Of a DNA stretch of 64,000 nucleotides, positions 1-7,220 are shown piece by piece. The notes beneath the pieces are model-generated. The model saw only the letters and a list, made by a program, of their open reading frames with translations, was not told where the DNA came from and did not search any database. A program made the position numbers and the translations under genes. Every line of letters begins with the position of its first letter. Positions within the stretch are counted from its first letter, which is position 1. Source of the stretch: DAIDHZ01 sp035480255 (GTDB lineage: Bacteria; Chlamydiota; Chlamydiia; Chlamydiales; SM23-39); the NCBI GenBank assembly GCA_964630875.1, contig CAZVXF010000002.1, positions 1 to 64,000 on the forward strand, given 5' to 3'.

Positions 1-187
1 GTCCAGAAATTGCTTTATTTAATTCTACAATTTCAACTTCTTTATCTTTTTGTTGCTTTTGGAGGTCATGACGTAAAGATTCAATGTGGTCAAGTTCTCC
101 AAGTCTTGTTCTTTTTATGCGCATAAGACGAATCATTTTCATGTCGAGTTCTTGAATATTGAGTATGACCTTAAGGTGTGGGTGCAT
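1..187 (-). CDS. CdsZ/CT398-like coiled-coil protein (N-terminal part)
   Basis: The reverse strand reads an open frame from an ATG at 187 to the window edge, giving 62 residues that begin MHPHLKVILNIQELDMKMI and continue as a charged coiled coil (repeated Glu, Lys, Leu and Gln). This is the look of the N-terminus of the chlamydial CT398 family, a long helical hairpin followed by a C-terminal C4 zinc ribbon, which lies outside the window. In Chlamydia the protein, also called CdsZ, has been linked to the T3S ATPase and to sigma-54. It is divergent from glyA, with about 125 bp between the starts. The assignment rests on recognition of the N-terminal pattern only; the zinc ribbon would confirm it. 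Confidence 0.6.
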   Translation of the reverse strand, partial: MHPHLKVILNIQELDMKMIRLMRIKRTRLGELDHIESLRHDLQKQQKDKEVEIVELNKAISG

Positions 188-312
188 GGATTCCTCTTAT
201 GGATTAAATACAGGCATTATAGCGGTCGGGTAGGAAATATGCAATTTGTTTTGATTTCCCAAGAAAAAAACCGTATTATTGAGAAAGTTTTTACTGATCT
301 AGAGGTGGAATC

Positions 313-1770
313 ATGACCTTTTTAAAAAATTATTTTCATAAAACTCCAGAAAACAAGCGTTCCTCTTCTGCGATCGCCTATATGGCAGCTCTTGATTCGG
401 TATCGTCTGTGGATTCTGAAATTGCGCAAAAAATTGTGCAAGAACTCAGAGACCAACGCAGCTGTTTAAAACTGATCGCTTCCGAAAATTATAGTTCTCT
501 TCCTGTGCAGCTAGCGATGGGGAATTTGCTGACTGATAAATACAGCGAAGGATATGCAGGCCATCGCTTCTATGCAGGCTGTGACAATATCGATGTCATT
601 GAGGGAAGGGCCAATGAATTAGCCAAAGAACTTTTTGGGGCAGAACATGCCTATGTTCAGCCGCACTCAGGCGCGGATGCGAATTTGGTCGCTTTTTGGT
701 CGATTTTAGTCCAAAGAGTCCAATCAAAAGAGGTCGAAAGACTCGGTAAAAAAACGGTAGATGAACTGACTCCTCATGAGTATGAAGAGGTACGAAAACT
801 GCTCGTCAATCAGAAAATGATGGGAATGGCCTTAGGATCTGGAGGTCATTTAACACATGGATATCGTCATAATATTTCCTCTAAAATGATGCGCTCTTTT
901 TCCTATGATGTCGATCCGTCCACAGGTCTTTTGGATTATGCGGTTATTGCCAATCAAGTCAAAGAGGTGAAACCTTTAATTTTAGTCGTTGGCTTCTCAG
1001 CGTATCCGCGACTCATTGATTTTGCGAAAATGCGTGAGATTGCAGATAGCGTCAATGCTGTGCTTTTAGTCGATATGGCGCATTTTGCAGGTCTTGTCGC
1101 GGGGAAAGTGATGCAAGGCATTCATAACCCAATTCCTTTTGCTCATATCGTCACCACAACCACTCATAAGACATTACGCGGTCCGCGCGGTGGGATGGTT
1201 CTTTGTACGCAGGAATTCAAAGAAGTTGTGGATAAGGGATGCCCTCTTGTTTTGGGGGGTCCGTTGCCCCACGTAATGGCAGCAAAAGCACTCGCTTTCA
1301 AAGAGGCCTTGCGTCCAGAGTTTCAAAATTATGCAGCTCGAATTGTAGAAAACGCAAGCGCTTTAGCAGAGGAATTAATGGAAAAAGGCATCCGCGTGTT
1401 GACTGGAGGAACGGATAATCATCTTCTTGTATTCGACGTTGCCTCTACTTTCCAGCTCAATGGCAGACAAGCAGAATCTTTACTCAGACAAGCACATTTG
1501 ACTGTGAATCGAAACTCCATTCCGTTTGATGCGAATGGTCCATGGTATACTTCAGGAATACGTTTGGGAACGCCTGCTGTCACAACGCTCGGGATGAGAC
1601 AGGAGCAGATGAGAGAAATTGCTTCGATCATTTATGATCTTTTGTCACAAGCAAAGCCAGAATCCAAAGCAAAAGCTGTGGTTACGGAAGCTCTTTTAGA
1701 ACACACTCGCAAGAGAGTCTCAGAGGTATTGAAGGATTTTCCTCTCTATCCAGAGTTGATTATCGACTAA
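313..1770 (+). CDS. glyA: Serine hydroxymethyltransferase
   Basis: PLP-dependent enzyme interconverting serine and glycine with transfer of a one-carbon unit to tetrahydrofolate; cytoplasmic. The 485-residue protein has the family landmarks LIASENYSS (around 50), YAGHRFYAGC and the PLP-binding lysine in TTTTHKTLRGPRGG (Lys286). It is longer than E. coli GlyA (417), with an N-terminal extension of about 25 residues and insertions typical of chlamydial GlyA. The ATG at 313 is preceded by AGAGGTGG at good spacing, which supports this start. clpP1 follows 40 bp downstream in the same direction, the same pairing as in Chlamydia (CT432/CT431), so the two are probably co-transcribed. Confidence 0.97.
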   Translation: MTFLKNYFHKTPENKRSSSAIAYMAALDSVSSVDSEIAQKIVQELRDQRSCLKLIASENYSSLPVQLAMGNLLTDKYSEGYAGHRFYAGCDNIDVIEGRANELAKELFGAEHAYVQPHSGADANLVAFWSILVQRVQSKEVERLGKKTVDELTPHEYEEVRKLLVNQKMMGMALGSGGHLTHGYRHNISSKMMRSFSYDVDPSTGLLDYAVIANQVKEVKPLILVVGFSAYPRLIDFAKMREIADSVNAVLLVDMAHFAGLVAGKVMQGIHNPIPFAHIVTTTTHKTLRGPRGGMVLCTQEFKEVVDKGCPLVLGGPLPHVMAAKALAFKEALRPEFQNYAARIVENASALAEELMEKGIRVLTGGTDNHLLVFDVASTFQLNGRQAESLLRQAHLTVNRNSIPFDANGPWYTSGIRLGTPAVTTLGMRQEQMREIASIIYDLLSQAKPESKAKAVVTEALLEHTRKRVSEVLKDFPLYPELIID

Positions 1771-1810
1771 AAATCAGTTTTCAGCAAAGATAGTTAAAAA
1801 GGAGACCCGA

Positions 1811-2416
1811 ATGTCAGAGACGAAATGCGCTGATTGCCAACCTAAATTATCTAACGATAAGATCAATCAAGCCCTTTTAGAAAAGAGAAGAATTTTTCTT
1901 TCCGATGCGGTCGATTCAGACAGCGCAAAAGAAATCATTCGTCAAATTTGGTATCTTGACCATGTAAATCCAGGCAAACCCATTCTTTTTGTGATTAATT
2001 CACCTGGAGGATCAGTTGACGCTGGATTTGCGATTTGGGACCAATTTAAACTCGTATCTTCTCCTGTAATCACTCTGGTGACGGGTTTGGCAGCTTCTAT
2101 GGGATCTTTGCTCAGTTTAGTCGCTGGAAAAGGGAAACGTTTAGCAACTGAAAATGCCCGCATCATGATCCACCAGCCTTTGATTGGAGGGGTTATTCGA
2201 GGTCAAGCAACAGATCTCGATATCCAGGCAAAAGAGATGCTCAAAACAAGAGCAATGCTTGTCCAAATTTACGCAGAGGCAACAGGAAAAGAACCTGCGA
2301 TCATCGAAAAAGCAATTAATCGCGATAATTGGATGACAGCGGAAGAAGCCAAAGAATTTGGTTTGCTTGATGACATCGTCACATCGATCAAAGATGTGGA
2401 GTCTTATCTAAAATAA
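1811..2416 (+). CDS. clpP: ATP-dependent Clp protease proteolytic subunit, ClpP1-type
   Basis: Serine peptidase subunit that forms the ClpP barrel and degrades proteins unfolded by ClpX or ClpC. Of 201 residues, the catalytic serine is in GLAASMGS (Ser96), the histidine in MIHQP (His121), and the aspartate is in the GLLDD segment near 187. The start has a strong AAGGAG 8 bp upstream. This is the paralogue that stands apart from clpX; a second clpP (50267-50890) is next to clpX. In Chlamydia ClpP1 and ClpP2 work as a mixed complex, and here the glyA-clpP1 arrangement is conserved. Both copies keep the catalytic residues. Confidence 0.95.
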   Translation: MSETKCADCQPKLSNDKINQALLEKRRIFLSDAVDSDSAKEIIRQIWYLDHVNPGKPILFVINSPGGSVDAGFAIWDQFKLVSSPVITLVTGLAASMGSLLSLVAGKGKRLATENARIMIHQPLIGGVIRGQATDLDIQAKEMLKTRAMLVQIYAEATGKEPAIIEKAINRDNWMTAEEAKEFGLLDDIVTSIKDVESYLK

Positions 2417-2436
2417 GCGTGTAGATTGGTATAATG

Positions 2437-4218
2437 TTAGAGTTGTGGAATGACAGAGATCTTGGGAAATACGCGCGCTCTTAAAATTTGTTGGATTGCC
2501 GTTAGCGTTGATCCTGTTGCTGAATGACAGGTGGTGCAAGAGCCTTGATAGGATATCAGTAGATCATTGTCTTTCAACGCAACGACTCTCACTCCACCTT
2601 CATCAAGCTCAACATAAGGGCGAATTTCTTTGTTAATGACCTCTTCAATGACATGAAGTTTTTTTTCATGAGAAAATTCTTCCCAGCCCGGAATACCATC
2701 TGGATTTTCTCCCGTGTCCATCTCAATGGGTGTGATGTCATAATCAGTTGTCACACATTCAATATCGCTACATTGTTGTACGGCTGAGTCAATCGCAAAA
2801 ATTGCTTGATTGATTAAAGAACCCGCCTCTTTTGGGAACCCATATTGGCCATCAATGAGATTGGCAGTGATTCGTGAAGCCTGGGCGATATTTTTACGAA
2901 TGGCAAGTTCGCTTACAATTTCGCCAATGGCGTAAAGCGCAATCGGGCCAAAGATTTGATATCGCGCATCTGCAATCACACCATCTGTTTCATCGACATG
3001 CCAATAAAGTGTCATGCCTCTTTCTTCAGAAACAACAAGGCGCATTCCCTCTTTTTCTTTTAATGTTCCCATAAAACGGGGACGATCAATTTTCTCGCGG
3101 ATTTTTTTATTGATGTTTAAAGAATAAGAGAGGGTCTGCGCAGGCGACATCGATGGAGAACGAATTTTTTGTGCGATCTCAGCGATTTGTTGTGCTGCCA
3201 TTCGGACTTCTTCGATCGTTGTCATCCGATTGAATGAAAAACTTAAGGCGCAAGTGGCTATCAGTGGATCAATATTAGACGCAATCAAGAGGTGATATAG
3301 ATGTTGCATCATGTTTCCACCAATCAATGTTTCAATATTTTTTTTGCTCAAGAAGGAATGGAGGGCTTCTTGGTGAACAAAAGGAAAAGAGATCACAGTG
3401 GTGTTTGGAAGTCGAAGCGAATTTTTAAACAGGATTTTTGCATCAGGGATTCGTAAAGTGATTTCCTTTTCAAATAAATCACGTAGGCGAGCCATTTCAA
3501 GGCTCATATCGTCTAAGTAAAGTGCGCTTTGCGCACAGGCGGCGGAAAGAGACAGAACGGACTGCGGATCAAGTGCGCCACCTCGCAATGAATTCCCACC
3601 CAAAATAAGAGGAGAAAGCGGTGCGTTCTTTTTCGCAAAGAGGCCTCCTGTTGCCAGAGGTGCATGAATTTTATCGCCTGAGAATGTGAGATAATCTGCA
3701 TCGAAATGAAAATAGTATTTGCCGAGAGCATGGCTTGCCTCTACGTGGAGAAGGACGCCTTTTTCGTGAGCGAGTTTTTGGATTTCTTCGATCGGTTGAA
3801 TGACACCTGTAAGGCCTTGCGCCATCGTAACCGAAATCAGCGCTGTACGGGGATTAATTAAGCATTTGAGTTGTTCAATGTCGATTTCACCTTTTTCATT
3901 CACAGGTGCAATTTTGACAAAGCAGCCAAGCTCCTCCAGTCTCTTCATCATTTGCATTGTCGCCGCATCTTCAATGATAGAGGTGATGAAATGGCACTTA
4001 CCTGTCTTTCTCGCAATATTTAAAAAAACCGACCATAACACTTGATTGACAGCTTCAGCACCGGACGAAGTAAAAACAAATTGATCCTCTTTTTTTGCGT
4101 TGACTAAGTCGTAGATTCTTTCGAGCCTAAGGGGGATCATGGACTCGTCATTTTGAATGTCTAACGCTTCTTTGCAGGGAAATGTTTTGAGATTTGCGTT
4201 TAAGAAGATTTGATCCAT
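2437..4218 (-). CDS. NifS-like aminotransferase fused to NifU-like protein
   Basis: One 593-residue frame joins two proteins encoded separately in Chlamydia (CT721 NifS-like, CT720 NifU). Residues 1-370 form a class V aminotransferase/cysteine desulfurase fold with a PLP lysine in FSGDKIHAP (Lys183). Residues about 375-490 resemble the IscU/NifU N-domain, but the FGP segment near 424 lacks the scaffold cysteines. Residues 515-593 are a NifU C-domain with CTTC (Cys561, Cys564). The desulfurase half is unusual: the His of the EH motif is Asp84, the Asp that normally contacts the PLP nitrogen is Glu160, and no cysteine lies in the catalytic-loop region (about 297-306). Fe-S assembly is the likely role, perhaps as a carrier. 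The gene overlaps gpmA by 19 bp, consistent with one operon. Confidence 0.85.
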   Translation of the reverse strand: MDQIFLNANLKTFPCKEALDIQNDESMIPLRLERIYDLVNAKKEDQFVFTSSGAEAVNQVLWSVFLNIARKTGKCHFITSIIEDAATMQMMKRLEELGCFVKIAPVNEKGEIDIEQLKCLINPRTALISVTMAQGLTGVIQPIEEIQKLAHEKGVLLHVEASHALGKYYFHFDADYLTFSGDKIHAPLATGGLFAKKNAPLSPLILGGNSLRGGALDPQSVLSLSAACAQSALYLDDMSLEMARLRDLFEKEITLRIPDAKILFKNSLRLPNTTVISFPFVHQEALHSFLSKKNIETLIGGNMMQHLYHLLIASNIDPLIATCALSFSFNRMTTIEEVRMAAQQIAEIAQKIRSPSMSPAQTLSYSLNINKKIREKIDRPRFMGTLKEKEGMRLVVSEERGMTLYWHVDETDGVIADARYQIFGPIALYAIGEIVSELAIRKNIAQASRITANLIDGQYGFPKEAGSLINQAIFAIDSAVQQCSDIECVTTDYDITPIEMDTGENPDGIPGWEEFSHEKKLHVIEEVINKEIRPYVELDEGGVRVVALKDNDLLISYQGSCTTCHSATGSTLTAIQQILRARVFPKISVIPQL

Positions 4219-4865
4219 GTACCTCGCGCGTACTCATAAATCACAGGAACGCCTGTTGCGAGCTCAAGATGAATGACTTCTTCTTTGGAGAGTTTGTCTA
4301 AAAACATCATAATCGATCGCAGAGAATTTCCATGTGCGCAGACAAAAACATTCTGGCCGTTTTCTAGGCAGGGAATAATTTTTTCTTTAAAGTATGGAAG
4401 AGTTCGTTCAGCAGTCATTTTGAGACTTTCACCGCCAGGTGGCGCCACATCATAGCTACGTCTCCAAATATGGACTTGTTCTTGACCATATTTTTGGGCA
4501 GTTTCTGTCTTGTTGAGGCCTTGCAAATGACCGTAACATCTTTCGTTGAGATGCCACGAAGAGTAGACGGGAATCGTCTCTTTTTTCGTCTCTTCACTAT
4601 GGATTTGCATCTTAGGATCATCGTGTTGAAAAACAGGTGCTTTTTTGGATGAATGATGTAAGAGACTGAGCATCAAAGTGCTATGGGCTCTTTCTAAACT
4701 GGAGGTGAAAGCGACGTCAATCGGCAGATGCTGAATCTTCCTGCCCCCAACAATTGCCTCTTGAACCCCATTTTCAGTGAGTGGAACATCCACCCAACCG
4801 GTGAAAAGATTTTTTTTATTCCACACGGATTCACCGTGTCGCATGAGAATTAACTTTGGCGCCAT
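4200..4865 (-). CDS. gpmA: 2,3-bisphosphoglycerate-dependent phosphoglycerate mutase
   Basis: Glycolytic enzyme interconverting 3- and 2-phosphoglycerate. The chosen start at 4865 gives MAPKLILMRHGESVWNKKN, with the phospho-accepting histidine in RHGES. The second catalytic histidine is in CAHGNSLRS near the C-terminus, and NLFTGWVDVPLTENG matches the family. An upstream ATG at 4916 in the same frame would add 17 residues and overlap the divergent pseudouridine synthase gene, so it was not used. The frame overlaps the NifS-NifU gene downstream by 19 bp. The order gpmA-nifS-nifU with the rsuA-type gene alongside is the chlamydial CT720-723 order. Confidence 0.95.
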   Translation of the reverse strand: MAPKLILMRHGESVWNKKNLFTGWVDVPLTENGVQEAIVGGRKIQHLPIDVAFTSSLERAHSTLMLSLLHHSSKKAPVFQHDDPKMQIHSEETKKETIPVYSSWHLNERCYGHLQGLNKTETAQKYGQEQVHIWRRSYDVAPPGGESLKMTAERTLPYFKEKIIPCLENGQNVFVCAHGNSLRSIMMFLDKLSKEEVIHLELATGVPVIYEYARGTWIKSS

Positions 4866-4914
4866 AATGATAAGGAGTATACCATAAGGGACTTTTCTGA
4901 TATAGTAAATGGGC

Positions 4915-5619
4915 ATGGAAAAGAAACGATTGAGTAAAGCGCTTGCTGGAGCTGGAATTGCTTCCCGTAGAGCTTGTGAAGAAATTATTTTTATGGGTCG
5001 GGTACAGGTGAATGGGGAGACAATTAAAGTCCCGCAGACATTGATTGACTTTGAAAATGATCGAATTACAGTGGATGGATCAGCAGTAAAAGCAGAGCAG
5101 AAGAAAGTCTATTATATGCTCAACAAGCCTGCAGGGCTGATCTGCTCGAACGTTCGCGTCGGACGAAAGCCAATCATTCTCGACCTTTTTCCTGAATCGA
5201 AAGAAAGATTATTTACGATCGGCCGATTAGACAAAGACTCAACGGGTCTGATTTTAGTCACAAACGACGGTCATTTTTCTCAAAAAGTGATTCATCCATC
5301 CTCAAATATCATCAAAGAATATCTTGTCAAAACGATGCAGGAGATCACTCCCGAGCACTTAGAGACGCTCTCTCAAGGCGCAAGAGTTGATGAACGATGG
5401 CTTCGCCCTGTTTCGGTCCAAAAAGTGCGTCGCGGAACATTCCGCATTTGCGTAAAAGAAGGGAAGAAACACGAAGTTCGCATCATTGCTGAGCGCGCAG
5501 GTCTCAAAGTCACTGAGCTCACACGCATTCGTATCGGAGGTCTTGTTCTTGGTTCACTTCCTGAAGGTGAATATCGAACTTTGACCGAGAACGATATGAA
5601 GCAGATTTTCTCAAAATAG
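4915..5619 (+). CDS. RsuA/RluB-family 23S/16S rRNA pseudouridine synthase
   Basis: Converts a specific uridine of rRNA to pseudouridine. The 234-residue protein has an N-terminal S4 RNA-binding domain (RLSKALAGAGIASRRACEE, then VQVNG) and a catalytic domain with GRLDKDSTGLILVTNDG, whose aspartate is the nucleophile of the family. The length and the S4 domain favour the RluB/RsuA branch (chlamydial CT723). ATGs occur at 4909 and 4915; the second gives the usual start MEKKRLSKAL. Its start lies within 50 bp of the divergent gpmA start, so the two share a very compact promoter region. Confidence 0.9.
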   Translation: MEKKRLSKALAGAGIASRRACEEIIFMGRVQVNGETIKVPQTLIDFENDRITVDGSAVKAEQKKVYYMLNKPAGLICSNVRVGRKPIILDLFPESKERLFTIGRLDKDSTGLILVTNDGHFSQKVIHPSSNIIKEYLVKTMQEITPEHLETLSQGARVDERWLRPVSVQKVRRGTFRICVKEGKKHEVRIIAERAGLKVTELTRIRIGGLVLGSLPEGEYRTLTENDMKQIFSK

Positions 5620-5626
5620 TATGAAA

Positions 5627-6991
5627 TTATTTCGAGTCTCCAAGTTTACTTAATTGTTTTCCTGAGAGCACATGCTTTTCAATTTCTTCTAAGGACAAAT
5701 TCCGTGTCTCAGGAATATAGCGCATGGACCAAAAAAGACCAATCAAGCAGGCGATTCCATAAAGAGCAAAAGTGACTGAAATCCCTAAATTATGAAGTAA
5801 AATGGGGAAGCTTGAGACGACAACTGTATTAAAAGCCCAATTACTTGCTGCAGAGAAACTTGATCCTTGTGCTCTGACCTTTTGTGGGAAAATTTCTGGC
5901 ATCATGACCCACGGCAATGGTCCTAAGCTGACAGCAAAAAAGGCAATAAAGAGAAACAGACATCCTGCAGAAACCCAATGGAGTGCAAGGCTATCAAAAT
6001 AGGTCGTCAAAGCAATGATAAACAACATCAGAGTCGTTCCGGCAAATCCTAAAATCAGAAGAGGGCGTCTTCCCATTTTTTCCACCCAGCGCATCGCCAC
6101 AAATGTCATGGCCACATTCACGATTCCAACACCGACTGTAGCTAAAAGCGTACCCAGCGAACTTCCAAGTTGCATTTTTTTAAAAATGATTGGCGCGTAG
6201 TAAATAATGACATTAATTCCGCTTAATTGCTGAAAAAAGAAAAGAAGAAACCCTACGTAAAGGCAAGGACGAACTTTTTTTGAAAATAGATCTTTCCAAA
6301 CGTTTTTTTTATTTTCTTTGAGCAAAGAATGTTCAATTAATGAAATTTCTTTTTCAACACACGCAGAATGGGATCCAACTCCGAGAATCCTGCCTAATGA
6401 AATCGCTGCATCTTTATGCCTTTTTTTTAAGCAAAGCCAACGAGGACTCTCAGGCAAGAAAAAAGCGCCAGCAAAGAGCACTGTACTTGGCGCAAGTCCT
6501 GTGACAAACATCCAACGCCAGGAAATATTTGCTGTATCTGTCGACAGGTTGACGATATAAGAACATAATATACCAAAGGTGATCGCGAGCTGAAAGCAGA
6601 CGACTAATTTTCCTCGGATTTCCGCAGGCGCTGTTTCTGCCATATACAAAGGACTGACGACAACAGACATCCCGATACTAATGCCCAAAAGAAAACGTGC
6701 CAAGCATAAAGAAAAATAGGTAGAGCTAAAAACGATCATCAATATAGATAATGAAAAGACCAGCGGAATCAGGATCAGAACTTTGACTCTCCCAATCAGA
6801 TCAGAAAAACGTCCTGTTATACATGCAGATAGAAGAGCTCCAAAAGGGAGAAGCCCCATCATAAATCCTGTTTGTTTATCGCTGATTCCAAAATCTTTTT
6901 GGATGTCAGTCAAGACACCAGACATGATGCCTTCATCAAATCCAAATAAAAAGCCAGTAAGAGCTGCAATTATAGCAATTAGGTAAATCAT
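5627..6991 (-). CDS. Sugar porter family MFS transporter
   Basis: A 454-residue, twelve-helix major facilitator. Sugar-porter signatures are present: GFLFGFDEGIMSG in helix 1, GRFSDLIGRVK after helix 2, LARFLLGISIGM, PESPRWL at the end of helix 6, QQLSGINVIIYYAP in helix 7, EKMGRRPLL and a C-terminal PETRNLSLEEIE. These place it with XylE/GLUT-type proton-coupled sugar symporters; the substrate cannot be read from sequence. It faces away from glgP, from which it is separated by 229 bp. Hexose uptake together with glycogen breakdown would make sense here. Start ATG at 6991 has an AAGAGA 8 bp upstream. Confidence 0.9.
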   Translation of the reverse strand: MIYLIAIIAALTGFLFGFDEGIMSGVLTDIQKDFGISDKQTGFMMGLLPFGALLSACITGRFSDLIGRVKVLILIPLVFSLSILMIVFSSTYFSLCLARFLLGISIGMSVVVSPLYMAETAPAEIRGKLVVCFQLAITFGILCSYIVNLSTDTANISWRWMFVTGLAPSTVLFAGAFFLPESPRWLCLKKRHKDAAISLGRILGVGSHSACVEKEISLIEHSLLKENKKNVWKDLFSKKVRPCLYVGFLLFFFQQLSGINVIIYYAPIIFKKMQLGSSLGTLLATVGVGIVNVAMTFVAMRWVEKMGRRPLLILGFAGTTLMLFIIALTTYFDSLALHWVSAGCLFLFIAFFAVSLGPLPWVMMPEIFPQKVRAQGSSFSAASNWAFNTVVVSSFPILLHNLGISVTFALYGIACLIGLFWSMRYIPETRNLSLEEIEKHVLSGKQLSKLGDSK

Positions 6992-7113
6992 AAAAATCTC
7001 TTGATGAATGCTTAAATTACCTCATTACAGACTGTTTTTTATTTATCAACTATTATTTTTGTAAAACGGTGGACTCGTGGACGCAGATGGTTCTTACAAA
7101 ACAACGATCCTTC

Positions 7114-7128
7114 TTTTGCAATTCCCTC
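7114..7128 (+). repeat. Dispersed 15-bp intergenic motif, copy A
   Basis: TTTTGCAATTCCCTC, found identically at 11841-11855 and 61946-61960 and in shorter form at 26740-26752. All copies are intergenic and read in the same orientation. This one lies in the divergent region between the MFS transporter and glgP. Function unknown. Confidence 0.6.
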
Positions 7129-7220
7129 TTTTTTATAATTCCTATATTCCTTAATGTTCGCTTGATAGAGTCGCTTAAACCATAGTTGATCGCTTTCTAG
7201 CTCGCCAGCAGCGAGCAACT

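Noticed and set aside
86..316. 76-residue plus-strand open frame
   Set aside because: It lies antisense to the CdsZ-like N-terminus and overlaps the glyA start codon, with no family resemblance; treated as a shadow.
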